Part shown: piece after piece, positions 40,000 to 51,104 of the stretch
Numbering within the stretch: the first letter of the stretch is position 1
How the letters are laid out: every line of letters begins with the position of its first letter
The notes under the pieces: model-generated
What the model was told of the DNA's origin: nothing
What the model saw: only the letters and a program-made list of their open reading frames with translations
Databases searched by the model: none
Assembly: GCA_001599975.1 (NCBI GenBank)
Contig: BCIO01000002.1
Location: 2,801,883-2,865,882 of the forward strand
DNA from: Cystobasidiopsis lactophilus
Lineage: Eukaryota > Basidiomycota > Agaricostilbomycetes > Agaricostilbales > Chionosphaeraceae
DNA: 64,000 bases
Direction of reading: 5' to 3'
Translations under genes and position numbers: made by a program

Positions 40000-41161
40000 G
40001 GCTGCCTATCGTTCGCCGGTCAGCTCCAAGCCTCTCTTGGCCTTCCTCCCCGAGGCTTCTCTCCGAACGCACGACGTCATGAGGACATCTCGCCTCTTGC
40101 GCTCGGTCTGTGGTGGTCCATGGACTCGGACACGGCCAAGCTGTTGCTGTCCCTGCTCGATGTCAACCAGCTGTAGGCTCTCGCTCCAAATCATCCATGC
40201 GCATGAAATTTGGCCTCATCTCAAAGTGGCAAAACGCAGGACGGAAATTGCGCTCGCGCCCTATGCTCTGGAGGACAACCCGCATGCGCCTTTCGCCTTG
40301 TTTGAATCTGGGACCAAGCTGGCCATCCCCTTGAAAGTGCTCTACAAGCTCTACCCGGCCGCCAATGCCTGCCTCAAACGCCCTCATCCTCCAGAAGCCC
40401 TGCTGGAGCCTGCGTCCCGTTTGGTCCTTCTCCAAAGCCCAGAGCACCTAACAGCCATCAACACTAGACGACGCTGGATCTTGGCTCTTTCGAAAGAGCC
40501 GCCGGACAAGGTGGTGATCCAGCAAGAGCTGGCCTTCTTGCGCTTGCTCTTCACTCTCCGGACCAACTCCAAGTGCCAGCCTCTGTGGTCTTACCGTCGT
40601 TGGCTGTTGAAGCTGCTGCCTCCAGGGAGTCAAGAGGAGTGGATTCGGTCAGAGCTAGAGGTGGCCAGGCAGTGCTGCGCTTTCTACCACCGCAACTACG
40701 CCGCCTACGCCCACCGCATCTACCTCCTCTCCCAACTCACAGCGTCCCCATTGAAAGAGCAAGTGGTGCTGGAAGAGCTTGAGCAGATCAAGGAGCACTT
40801 AGGTCGGAATCCGACAGACCACACCGCGGCTTTTTACCACGCTCACTTGCTCACCCTCTGCTGCGCGCCTGGCCAAGCAAGCGACAGGACAGAGCAGGAG
40901 CTAGGATTGGTCAAGGAGAGCATCGGCCGGTACTCGCACTTGGAAACGCCTTGGCTGCACTACCGCGGCCTGATCCGTCTGTTCGGCCCAACACCTGCGC
41001 CGTTGGACTTAGGGAGCTACCTCAAGCTAGGCTCACAGACAGAAGTGGCGGTGGATGGGAAAACGTTGGCGGGGCAAGAGCAGGCCAGGCTTTTGAAGAG
41101 TCGGGAGTTAGCCGGCAAGACGCAAGGCTGGCTGGCCAAGTTTGTCGAGGTGGGAGCTTGA
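39998..41161 (+). CDS. protein prenyltransferase alpha-repeat protein (PTAR1-like)
   Basis: The certain part is one long exon, 40177-41161. It contains LSLQIIHAHEIWPHLKVAKR, then ALFESGTKLAIPLKVLYKLY. Tetratricopeptide-like PPTA repeats follow: CQPLWSYRRWLLKLL, RNYAAYAHRIYLLSQL and PTDHTAAFYHAHLLTL, then TPWLHYRGLIRLF. Farnesyl/geranylgeranyl transferase alpha subunits share these repeats, but the divergent N-terminal region fits PTAR1, the Rab prenylation-associated relative. The 5' end is uncertain. A start at 39998 (MAAYRSP) needs two short introns before 40177, and a start at 40120 is the alternative. Confidence 0.7.
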   Translation: MAAYRSPVSSKPLLAFLPEASLRTHDVMRTSRLLRSVCGGPWTRTRPSCCCPCSMSTSCRLSLQIIHAHEIWPHLKVAKRRTEIALAPYALEDNPHAPFALFESGTKLAIPLKVLYKLYPAANACLKRPHPPEALLEPASRLVLLQSPEHLTAINTRRRWILALSKEPPDKVVIQQELAFLRLLFTLRTNSKCQPLWSYRRWLLKLLPPGSQEEWIRSELEVARQCCAFYHRNYAAYAHRIYLLSQLTASPLKEQVVLEELEQIKEHLGRNPTDHTAAFYHAHLLTLCCAPGQASDRTEQELGLVKESIGRYSHLETPWLHYRGLIRLFGPTPAPLDLGSYLKLGSQTEVAVDGKTLAGQEQARLLKSRELAGKTQGWLAKFVEVGA

Positions 41162-41382
41162 AGCAAGCAAACAACAGCAGGGAAGGCCAGCTCGTAGGGC
41201 GATGTGTCAGAAGGTTGTATACATCGTTCTGTTGCTTCGAAGGTCTGGTGCCAGCACGGACGGGAAGTCTTTGCAAGGACAAAAGGGAAGAGAATAGACG
41301 CCAATACAAAACGGACAGAGAACACGACGTGTATGAGGCAGGACTATGTTCGTTCAGCGTCGCATTCAACTAGCACGCCCAC

Positions 41383-42350
41383 TCAGGTGCGAGAACGGCC
41401 GACAATGAGCTCAGTGGCGGCACTGAAGAAGAGCCTGCCTTCCTGATGACGTTCACCTTCACAGTTATCTCGAGCCTCGGCGATCAACTGCAAGAAGGCT
41501 TCGTCGAACATCGTCGCGATGGGTTCGAAATGTTGGGGATGCGCTGGATCGTCTTCCGGATCGGTAACATGTCTCATATAAGTAGCACGTGGCATTGTGG
41601 TATCCTGTACCACTCTCAGCTGGACCCCTCACGAAAGAAAGAAGAAGGCCTCACGACACGATCCTTTACTCCCGGCCTGATCTTTGTGAGCCTGGCAGCC
41701 GTGGCGCCTGTGCCGAGTGTCGCCGAGCCTAGGATTTGAAATCGATCCCATGCCTCTGTAAAAAAGCGCGAGCGTCCATGCCGGGCGTCGTCGACTGCGT
41801 CTTGCAAAATATTCGTGCGCAGTCCAGTCTCCAGGGATCTCTCCATCCGCAGGAGGACCATGTCTCGAGCGCTGGTATAGTGGCTGCTCTTCAATACTGT
41901 AGCGCCAAGGTGCGCCGTAAACGCGTGTTCCAAGTCGTATGCCGCGGCTGCAAGGAGCTCAGAAGGGGTGCGATGATGAACGTGCTGGCCTTCTGGTTGG
42001 GGTTCCAACTTCTTGTGGTATATGTTGGCCAGGCTGAAAAGGTAAAATGCGGAGACGATGGCTGGATCGTCATACCAGAAGGATGGCAGAGCGCGGGCGT
42101 ATTGCAAAAGAATTCGAACATGGCGACCGAGGTTGCTGTGTGGGTCCCAAACGCTGAAGACATCTTTGATGCCCCTTTTCCGGTCGCGATCAATCAGTCG
42201 ACCCAGATCATTGTGGTGACTTTCAGGCATGCGGTCGTGTAGAAAACGTTTGTCGTCCTCGGACAGGCTGCCGGCCGGATTTCAGAAGATGTCTTGGACG
42301 GCCAGGCAAAGTACATACCCTAAGTTGGAATGCGATCCATGTGCAGCCAT
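41383..42350 (-). CDS. hypothetical protein, 288 aa
   Basis: Three exons on the minus strand: 42350-42319, 42267-41655 and 41604-41383, with introns of 51 and 50 nt, all phases consistent. The product starts MAAHGSHSNLGLSEDDKRFL. It is helical and charged: IKDVFSVWDPHSNLGRHVRI, then PSELLAAAAYDLEHAFTAHL, and ends LFFSAATELIVGRSRT. No motif, signal peptide or membrane segment is recognised. The clean splicing of three exons argues it is real. Function is unknown. Confidence 0.55.
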
Positions 42351-42691
42351 GAGTGGTCAAGATGCAGAAGCGATCGGGGTGGGCAGGCGAAGCGAAGGAG
42401 GCGAACGCAGGACACGAAGTCTCCAAGAACTGGCGGTCCAGAGGAGAAAAATGGGCTCAGATCTGGTACGCCAGAACCCGGGTAAAGACGTCGTACGCCT
42501 TCTGGGCCTAGTAGACCCGGTACCGAACGGGTCGAAATAAGTAGGTAAGAACAGAAAGAATCTCGCAACGGTAGAGAGGGAAATGTGTCTTGTTGAAGCG
42601 GAGCAACAAAGATATCCGCGCTGACCAAAACGATAGTCAAAGGATGGCCTCAATGGGTGCCGCGAAGACAAAGACACGATTCGCATTCGCA
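42351..42691. other. spacer, 341 bp
   Basis: This is the upstream region of the minus-strand hypothetical gene and the 3' flank of the Dabb gene. Two open frames here lack any splice or family support. I see nothing else. Confidence 0.35.
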
Positions 42692-43199
42692 CTATTGAGT
42701 GGCAAAGTCGAAGACAACCACGTCAGCTACGTTCACCCCTGCCCAGTCCTGATGTAGCCATTAGAAAGCACAGCGAGAGTGGAACCAGCAGGTTGAGGCC
42801 ATACCTTGAACGCTTGATGCGCCACGTCTTCGAAGACATACCAGTCCCGATCTTCGACGGTCTTGAACGTAACGATGAAGCCCACTTCCATCCCTTTGAG
42901 ACTTCCATAGTGAGCTCGTGATTAGAAGGGGTCTGGGAGGAGCCTAGCCTTTTGAGACTTCCACCTCGGGCGAGCATTGAGGTCCACTCTGAATATCACT
43001 TCAAAAGAGCATTCCGACGGCGGGTAAGCTATTGATTGACCGCTAACAGTCTGGCGGTCTTCACTCACAGTACATATTGCTTTCCATCAGCATTCAGACA
43101 AGATGTCTTCAGTGCGCGGAAGCGACTTTGAACGTCGTCCAGGATCGCCGGCTGTCCCGTCTTCATCTTGAAGAGCACGATGTGGACAATTGCGGACAT
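42692..43199 (-). CDS. stress-responsive A/B-barrel (Dabb) domain protein, 102 aa
   Basis: Four exons on the minus strand: 43199-43069, 42988-42965, 42901-42805 and 42748-42692. The protein opens MSAIVHIVLFKMKTGQPAIL, the typical Dabb first strand and helix. It continues with KGMEVGFIVTFKTVEDRDWY and VFEDVAHQAFKDWAGVNVAD, and closes VVVFDFATQ, matching the 'G......V.F......Y...P.H..F' pattern. Dabb proteins are small dimeric ferredoxin-like barrels. Function varies and is unknown here. The 24-nt second exon was placed by phase and is the least certain part. It diverges from the metallo-beta-lactamase gene. Confidence 0.75.
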
Positions 43200-43402
43200 G
43201 CTAAAGGGGTGTAGTGTAATATGCGGCAGAGAGCAATCCAAGAACAAAAAGCAAGGTTTGGACACGGTCGACCGAACGAGAGAAGCAAAGTCAGCAGAGA
43301 GCCTGGTCCGGTTGCGCCTTCTTTGGACGCGATTGACACGTTCGCCAGGACTGTCCGAGCTCATCTCACATCGCATCGCCGATCGAAGGCGGCCTCGCTG
43401 CC

Positions 43403-44842
43403 ATGGTGGACCCAGGGAGCTCCGCGCTCCTCATGACATTTTTGGGCACCGGAACTTCTTCCACGTTGCCTGCCATCTCGTGCTTGACCGACCCAAAGCA
43501 TGGCTGCATATGTTGCAAGAGTACGAGGACGCCTGGCGGCAAGAAGAACATTCGACGCAACACGAGTGCGATGCTTCGCGTCGAAAAAGCTGGCCAAAGC
43601 CCAAAGTCGGTTGCTGGACACTCAGCGTCATTGACGGTTCTCAATCGCTGTTGCAGGCATATTCTCGTCGACTGCGGCAAGTCCTTCTACCAATCGGCGC
43701 TCGACCATTTCCCAACGAAAGGCTTTCGCGAAATCGACGCCGTACTGTTGACGCATGCACATGCGGATGCGATTAACGGGCTGGACGACCTGAGGTCATG
43801 GACTTTGAGAGGCGCCGTGCAACGCTCCATCGCCATATACTGCGACCAGGCTACGTTTGATGGAGTCAAGGCTGGATTTGGCTATCTCACCTCAAAGGAC
43901 ATGGTAACAGGCGGTGGCGATGTGCCTGAGATAGATTGGCACATCATCCGCGAAGGGCAGGCCTTCGAACTTTGCGGAATCGAGGTCGTGCCTATATCCG
44001 TTCACCACGGCCAGAGCTTTCTGACCGGGGAGCCCTATCCGTGCCTATCGTTCTTGTTCGACCAAAAGATCTTGCAAGTTGTCACAACTTTGGTCAGCTT
44101 GCCCTTATGATTGCTAAGGTGGCTGTTATTATAGCTACTGCGCGGACGTCAGTCATATTCCAGACTCAGCATGGCAGCAGATCGAGCACAACCGGCGCGA
44201 CCTTGCAGCACTATCGTTGGCTGATGGGCCGTCCCGCCAACTGCCGGCGCTGGTACTGGTGATTGACGCTCTTAAACTGGTGTAAGCTCCGCTCCCGGCC
44301 AAATTGGACAGCCCGCTTGCTGACGTTCGCGATTGGCTAGGCCGCATGCCAGTCACTTTGTAAACCTGGTCCCGTCCCTGGAAGTCCTTCACGGTGCTAA
44401 CTACTCATCATCTATCAGGGCATCGGCCAGGCCATGAGCGTCGTTGCGAGGCTGAAGCCTGAACGCAGTACGTTTTCACGCGACGACGGCGACGTATGAT
44501 CTGATCTCCGAGCAAGGTTACATACTCGGATTTGCGCACCGGAGTACACACGATAAATGGGTCGACATGTGCGAGGCGCTTGGGCGCAATCGGTACGGAC
44601 AACTCCTCGACTCTCCCAAGTGGCCGAAAGGGCATCCCGCGGCCCTGGAATGCGAACAATTCTTGCTCTCAAGTGTCGAAGAGGATTTTGAGATGTTTGC
44701 TTCTGCGGCGGCCAAAGAGGTGTCGGGCTATGTAGAGGAATCAGAGGATGGCGAGCAGTTTTGGGTCAGACCCGCGTACGACGGCTTGACCGTCAAGGTC
44801 TCCGGGGATCGAGTGGTAGATGACGAGGACACGATAGATTGA
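43403..44842 (+). CDS. metallo-beta-lactamase-fold hydrolase
   Basis: Six exons: 43403-43605, 43657-44073, 44135-44281, 44341-44359, 44419-44467 and 44517-44842, 386 aa. It opens with LLMTFLGTGTSSTLPAISC and a Cys cluster (DPKHGCICCKS). The metal motif is DAVLLTHAHADAINGLDDLR, followed by VVPISVHHGQSF and YCADVSHIPDSAW, which supplies the late Asp and His ligands. The end has SYILGFAHRSTHDKWVDM. It belongs to the PhnP/lipoyl-ligase-like MBL clade common in fungi; its substrate is unknown. The second intron requires a GC donor (GCAAGT). Confidence 0.85.
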
Positions 44843-44879
44843 CATTTTGCATACGTTAGTTATAATGCACATAGGAGCC

Positions 44880-46742
44880 TTACAGCTGCTCCACATAGTT
44901 TACTGGAAAGATGCCTTCACGCCCGTTCAGCCTTCCGACCCACCAATCCTCGCCAGGAACCTTCTTCACGATGGAGATCACATCGTTCTTGGCAAAGGGC
45001 AGATCCCCCGGCTGGTTGAAATAGCAAATCAGCTCGCCGCCAGCTGGGGGCAATCGATGGGCTCACTTCAGACGAAACAAAGTCGTAAAGCGCAAGTGCA
45101 CGCGGTAAGCTGGGAGTCGGCCGCGCTGGAAGAGGCGGAGTCGGTCGATTTTGAGTGGCTTTTGGAGGCGATGGCGCCTGGGTCAGATTGACCTTCTGTT
45201 GGGATATCGACTGGCCATTGAACATGAAGTCACGGGCGCCCGCTCCAGATTCGAAGCTCGCCACGCTGTCCGTCGATGGCCTTGGAGGTCGTTCATCGCC
45301 ATCCGAGTCGAACAGGTTGTCCGAAGAGCTGGCGAATGGGTTGTCTGAGGTTGGAGCTTGGCGTTTCGGGCTTTTGGTCACAGTGCCTGACCGGCTCCGG
45401 GGTCCGACCTCGCTTGCTGCCGTCTCTCGCCACGCCGCGGCGGCGCTTTTCTTGACATCTGCCGCCCACACACCCCGGGAATCGTCGTCCTCCGCACCAC
45501 TGCTGTGGCTTTCGGAGCTATTGTCCCTGACGTCTAGTTTCTGAAACGATTGGTCGAACTGGCTGCTCGATGAAGATCTAGACAGGGTGGGAGCAAACCT
45601 GGAAAAGCGGTTGGGAGACTTGGTCGATTTGGAAGATGTGCCGGAGTTGCCGAGGGCTGACGTCGGCGACCCGAAAGAGTAGCCCCGTTCTCGACCTTCC
45701 AGAGTTGCTGATGGTGAGCTTAGCGGGGAGTCGTCGATCCACTGGTCGTCCAGGCTCGATCCCGCACGCCGTGAGATGGAGTTGATGAGGCCTTCAGCCC
45801 AGTCCGGGACCTCAACTTGCCCCGACAGGACTGTCGAGAGAGATCAGCATGTCAATACCGTGAAGAAAGGACAAATACTTGCGCTGCTTGCTTTTGACGT
45901 CGAAGCCATAAGCCTTCGAGTTGGCATCGGAACGCTCGATGATTGCCGCTCCTTCTATTGAGACTCCGCCAAATAGCCCTTTTGTCTTCGAATAAGAGTA
46001 CTGTGGATAGTATGAGAAAACCCTTCATCTTTCGTCTACTCGACTGCCATACCATCGCTGCGACCTTGCCTTTGGTATTGACGGCACCGGTTCCCTCTGC
46101 GTTTCTTCCGAGCGGGCCAACGGCGAGCGACATGTTGCCTCCCAGAGTAAGACTACCGGCAGACATAAAGCTTCGGACCGCAGACTTGGAGTTCAATACG
46201 ACGATGAATTCGGTGAGTTCCGCGCCCAGCTGGCCGCCAAAGCCGACGCCGCCTGTCCCGATGGCCGAAGGAGCTGACCAGGTTCCATTGTCCAAGCGTG
46301 CAATGACGATGCCGCTTCCGGCGCGAGCACTGAAGACGAAGCCGGCTGGAGCACCCCTCCACGCATCAAGATCAGACGCCCTGCTTAGAGCCAGCGCAGC
46401 TTACCCTTCACGACAGTGAAAATGGCAAAGCCACGAGCACTTCTTAACACTTCAGTTGGGATGACTTTGTCTAAGCCGTTGACTTCGTCCACAAAGCTGC
46501 GCCAAGCTGATGAGTCGTACTTCGGACACCACGGCACTCGGACGCCTCACTTTGAGAATGTCTTCGCTGCTTTGTCGCATTCTTTAGGCAGAGAAACCTG
46601 CCAAGGCAAGTGAGCGAAGCTTCCCGAGAGCGAGATGACGAGTTCGACTTGCTGGCAAAGGCGAAGAGACTGGCCCAGGAGCAGACAGCAAGGCTTTAGC
46701 TTCCTGGCTCTGGCACGCTCGACGACTCTACTTACGACCCAT
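44880..46742 (-). CDS. Ysc84/SH3YL1-type actin-patch protein with a C-terminal SH3 domain
   Basis: Eight exons on the minus strand: 46742-46736, 46669-46649, 46581-46551, 46496-46405, 46345-46053, 46000-45883, 45830-45067 and 45011-44880, about 485 aa. The N-terminus MGLSSPLPAKCDKAAKTFSN is assembled from exons of 7, 21 and 31 nt. The Ysc84 (SYLF) domain has EVLRSARGFAIFTVVKAGFV, SARAGSGIVIARL and TGGVGFGGQLGAELTEFIVV. A Ser-rich linker leads to an SH3 domain: ALALYDFVSSEPGDLPFAKN, GEDWWVGRLNGREGIFPVNY and VEQL. Such proteins bind actin, Las17/WASP and phosphoinositides at endocytic sites. Intron 45831-45882 uses a GCAAGT donor. Confidence 0.92.
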
Positions 46743-46981
46743 TGCCACACCACTGCCGACTGGGTTGAGGAGAACGCCTGTTCGTCGTGAACGGCCAACT
46801 TTCGACTGCCGCCTAAGTTCGCAGTGGGCTCAGGCACTGCGGTGCATTGCCTCCTCGATCGCCGGTTCAGGTCTCCGTCCAGGAAAGGTCGTCCTGAGTA
46901 CTGCAACGAGCGCAGACCGGCAGTCAGTGCTTTGCGGCGTCAGAGACCCGTCCCGCCTCTCCGGTTCGAAAGGGAGCTACC

Positions 46982-49373
46982 ATGGACGGCAAGATCAACA
47001 CTCTCAACGCCCAGTTGCTCTCAGAGACCGATTTCTACATCAACTACTTCAAGCGGCGGGCAGAAGTTGAAGAGGAGTACGCTATCAATTTGGCGAGACT
47101 CAACCTGAAGACGGAGGAGTTTGATTCGACCCATCGCGGCCTGGCCGCTTCAACGCTACGGAACTGCTGGCAGGACTTTCGAAGCGACAGTCTCAGGACC
47201 GCAGAGACCCACAAAACGGCGGCTGCTTCCTTGAGAGCTAAGGTTCTGGAGCCGCTCATCAACTTTCGCGATAGCAAGGAGCGAGTGCGCAAGCGAGTCC
47301 GGGAGGAGCTTCGAACGGCCGTCAGCGAGCACTCGGAGTACAAGGCCACAGTTGGGCGCCTACAGCGCACCTACGAGAAGAGCTGCGAGGCTGTCAAGGC
47401 CGCGCAGGCCCAGAGTGCCGGGGAGCATGGATCGGCTGATGGCACAGGTTCGCCCAACTCACCCAAAGAAATCATCAGCGGCGTCACAGCACCCTCTTTG
47501 AGAGACATCTCTCCGCCGTCGCTTTCCACGAACGCAGCTGCAGCTCGAGCGGCGACAGACGCCTTCAAATCCTCGAAGGCGTCCATCTCGACCCTCATCA
47601 ACCGCCTCGGTGGCGACCAGAACCCGTCATTTGGAAAACATCTACAAGGCGACGGTAGCTCTACGCCGACCTCACCGCCGTTCAACGTCGCGAAAGCGGT
47701 CAAAGCCAAGAAAGAAGCTGAAGAAGCCGACAGCGAGTGTGAGCTTCCAGCCTTGTGCTGCCTTTGTAACGAGCTGAATTCATATTTTTTTACAGACCGC
47801 AAGGCCGTCTTTCACTTGGAGACGCTAAGAATGCAAAAGGAGCGGGTACACCGGTCTGCTGCACAGTCACTACTAGAGTTTGCCGCCGAGCTGGCCTTCG
47901 AGATGAAGAGTAAGCAGATCTTGTTGTGCATCGCCTTCGGGCCGTGTTGATGGCCTTCTTTGCGTGCAGCTGCCCTGGAGCAGTATTGCTATTTGTCACG
48001 TTGGACAGCAGCGTCAGAGTCAGCCTTTCTCGATCACATCACTGAAACGCTGGCGTCCATCCAATCAGAGCAAGACGCCATCGAGTACTCTGCAAAGCTA
48101 CCGCTGGATGGGCCTCTGGTATGCTCCGGCTATATTTGTGCACATGGCAGGACTAAACACGCAGTATCAGGACGCTGTTATTCATTATGAGAATTTCTTC
48201 ATTGGCCGATGCAAATCGCTCGTTTTCGGCATCCCATTGTCGTTCTATGCCGCATCTTCGCGCCGAAATATCCCAAGAATTGTCGATTTGTGCATCGACG
48301 CAATCGAAGCCAAACTCGCTGCAAATCCTGCCACAGAAGGGATCTATCGGATCAGTCCGGTCCATCGATCTATCCAACTGGCGGTGATGGAGTGCGAAAA
48401 GGACGAGAATGTCTTTCAATTTGCCGCAGAGGTCGACATCCACGTGGTGGCGGGCATTCTCAAGCTGTACTTGCGGCAGCTTCCGACGCCTCTCTGCACC
48501 ATCCCCTTCACTGAGTTAGTGAACTGTTTTCCTTTCACTTTCGCCTGATATGAAATTCGGCGCACCCAGGCGAGCCTCAATTTCCAGCTCACTGCGTAGC
48601 GAAGACTTCCAAGTCCGCGACAGTACCAAATCAGCCTTGATCAGACGCTTAAAGCGACTACCTCCCGCTCATCAGAGCACCCTGAAGCGAGTAGTGTTCC
48701 ACATTGCGACGTAAGTTCTGTCCCTCTGCGCCCGGTCAGTCGACTCTGATCACCCTTGCAGCGTCGCCTCGTACGAAAAGACGACCAAGATGGGTTTGGG
48801 GAACCTGGCGATCGTACTTTCACCTTGCATCTTTGGGGAAGCAGGTGAAACGCTAGCAGACGCTCAGAGCGACAAAGTTGGTGTTTCTTGTGCGTTCTTT
48901 TGCGCCAAAGACTAACAATGCCCTTACAGGACTGTGTGCTCGAGATCCTCGTGCAAGACCGAGCCACCATTTTCCAAGACATGCCCACCTTGACTGAGCG
49001 GCCCCGAAGCACATCAATTCCGGGCACGCCGCTCTGGCCGCAGGCCGCAACTGCCGACGACGAAGAGGAGTTTCCTCTCCGGACCAAATCGCCTTCTGCC
49101 GACAGCGCGCACAAGGCGCTGGCTGACGGAGCCCAGCAGCTGTTCAAGCAGCGGCCTCCACTTCCAGCAGTTCCCTTGCCGACAGGAACACCGGTCTCGC
49201 AGAACTCCGCAGTCGTCACGCCGTCGACAGAGCAGACCGACCCACTGGTCATCTACGATGCTTGGGCTTCACAAACGCAAACAGCCAGCCCGGTGACTAA
49301 GGAAGCACCTCCTGGTCCCGAGAAAGCGCAGCCTGTCCCTCTGCCGGCCGGCGCTCGCAGTGCTTCTGGTTGA
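46982..49373 (+). CDS. F-BAR and RhoGAP domain protein (Rgd1-like)
   Basis: Seven exons: 46982-47738, 47796-47909, 47970-48118, 48171-48514, 48570-48710, 48762-48876 and 48930-49373, 687 aa. The FCH/F-BAR region opens LLSETDFYINYFKRRAEVEE, then EYAINLARL, and continues as coiled coil to about residue 350. The RhoGAP domain has FGIPLSFY, then EGIYRISPVHRSIQLA with the arginine finger, and LKLYLRQLPTPL. TKMGLGNLAIVLSPCIFGEA follows, with a Pro-rich tail. It would inactivate Rho-type GTPases at membranes, linking polarity and endocytosis. It is divergent from the Ysc84-type gene, 239 bp away, a pairing that suits shared actin-patch roles. Confidence 0.92.
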
Positions 49374-49489
49374 CTCTCACACGGACAATTTGGTGCTTTG
49401 TACGGGATACACCAGCATTCGAAGGACTGGCTTCACCTCGAGGTCGGACGGACACTTCTTTCTGCGCATCCAGCTTGTACACTTGTTTT

Positions 49490-50369
49490 ATGACCCTCCC
49501 TCTCGCGACATACCACTACGGGGACCACCCCTTGCAAACCTATGATCTTTCCGGCGATTTGAAGTCAAAGACGATCCTTTGCTATGTAGTGAGAATGGTC
49601 TGCACTGTTCAGCAAAGTCCTCACAGCTGAACCCGCAAGGCAGCATGGCGGCGCTTGGCGTAGTGTAAGATTTGAATCGTAGAAAGAACTCGAGGCATCG
49701 TCTCAATGAGCTTCACAGGGCGACAAGACGGAGCACCCGAGCCTGCTTGCGGCGCTCGCCAGCAACCCTTTGAAGTCAGCCTTCGCCAGCCTCAACTACA
49801 GGCTCTCAACCGACGCCTCCGTCAAGCACCCCTTGCACCAGCAAGATGTGGCGTCGGGGATAGAGCAGCTCGTCAAGGAACATGGCTTCGAGCGAATCAT
49901 TTTGGCTGGACATTCATGTGGCGTCTATCTCTGCCTCCAGATGCTTGGCTCCTCCGCCATCCGCTCAAAGGTCATTGGGGCGATTCTCATTGATGGCATT
50001 TTCAACATTGCATCGCTCCTCGACGAGTACAAAAGCTACCGCTCCTTTCTGGAGCAAGCCTTCGGCCCGGTGGAAGATTGGCCACCGCCCATCCCGTTGG
50101 CCAGCCTGGACGGGATCCCCATTCTGGTCATTCACAGCCGGCAAGACGAGCTGCTGACGCTGAGGCAGCCGGCCGACTTTGCGGAGGCCTACAAACGACA
50201 TTTTCCGGTACGTTGAGATCTGGCGCGCATCCAAAGCGATGTCAGACGTTTCATCCAGAAATCGACCAACTTGCTGGTAGACTTCGACTCGGTGCATGGC
50301 GAGCACGATGCCTTGCTTGACGATGAGCGGACAGGCAAAACGATTTGCGGGTGGATCGGGAGCCTGTAA
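49490..50369 (+). CDS. kynurenine formamidase (arylformamidase)
   Basis: Four exons: 49490-49588, 49644-49664, 49719-50207 and 50259-50369, 239 aa. The alpha/beta-hydrolase features are ILCYVHGGAWRS (oxyanion HGGAW, in a 21-nt exon), YRLSTDASVKHPLHQQDVAS, the nucleophile in ILAGHSCGVYL, an acid in VIHSRQDELLTL, and the catalytic His in VHGEHDALLDDE. This is the Bna7-type enzyme that hydrolyses N-formylkynurenine in tryptophan-to-NAD breakdown. No other kynurenine gene is adjacent. Confidence 0.88.
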
Positions 50370-50606
50370 TGACGCAGGAAAGAAAAAGCGTGATTCAGCA
50401 ACGTGCCTTGCAAGCGAAAATGAGAGGAGGAAGAGGAGAGGAGTCAGAATTAAAAAGCTCAAAAGGTTGTCTCAACAGGGGCCGTGAGGCTTCAGCTGAA
50501 GAAATTCAATTGTTGTTTTGTGATTCATCCTGTTGAAAGGCGTGCTGTTCGGGATTCGACGAAAGAAAGCCAAAGACCGCAAGCGCTTTAAGCGTTTGAG
50601 AAACGA

Positions 50607-51104
50607 ATGCAGACTGACTTTCCTTTCAGAACCCGAACAGGGCTGCCATTGGTGAACAGCGAGCCGGCCAAAATAAGCCCCATTGAGATGGATGCGCAGC
50701 CTCGAGAGGCCACTGCAAACGACCATATGACTTTCTTCAATGACAAACAAATGCATGCTCGGCCAAAGTCGACACGTCTTCCGAAGCCGATCACCTCCGC
50801 CCACCCAACCAGACATCCTGGTCGCCTTGGCTTCGCGCTCGTCTCTTCGCACGAGCAAACACTCCACAGGACAGACTGGGCAGGCGATCGGACAAGAGCA
50901 CCCTAATCCCTTGCGGTTTCAGGTGCGGCTTCTCCGAGCGGCAAACGGCTTGCTGTGTCCGGCATCTCGAGCAGCGCTCCCAGCTTCAAAACTCGGCGGT
51001 CGACAGGGAGCTCTAACAAGAGAGACCAGCGCGACGAAACCAGCAAAGGACAAGACATCAGGTTGGACAAAGTGTGGACAAAGCTGCTGCCAGTTTTCGC
51101 CTGA
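50607..51104 (+). CDS. small hypothetical protein, about 131 aa
   Basis: Two exons, 50607-50820 and 50923-51104, joined across a 102-nt intron with a strong 3' end (CCCTAATCCC, then GGTTTCAG). The second exon encodes AASPSGKRLAVSGISSSAPS, then a Ser/Arg/Lys-rich stretch and DIRLDKVWTKLLPVFA before TGA, which reads as genuine coding sequence. The first exon (MQTDFPFRTRTGLP onward) is less sure. The bases 50613-50630 also look like an intron 3' end, so the true start may be further upstream. No family is recognised. Confidence 0.35.

Noticed and set aside
42320-42692. Overlapping minus-strand frames between the hypothetical gene and the Dabb gene
   Set aside because: Composition is Ser/Arg/Leu-rich without splice connection. 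The first exon of the real gene (42319-42350) explains the only coding piece here.
43731-43800. Metallo-beta-lactamase motif HAHADA as a broken HxHxDH
   Set aside because: This THAHADAINGLDDLR form is typical of the fungal clade as I know it, and the later Asp/His ligands are present.
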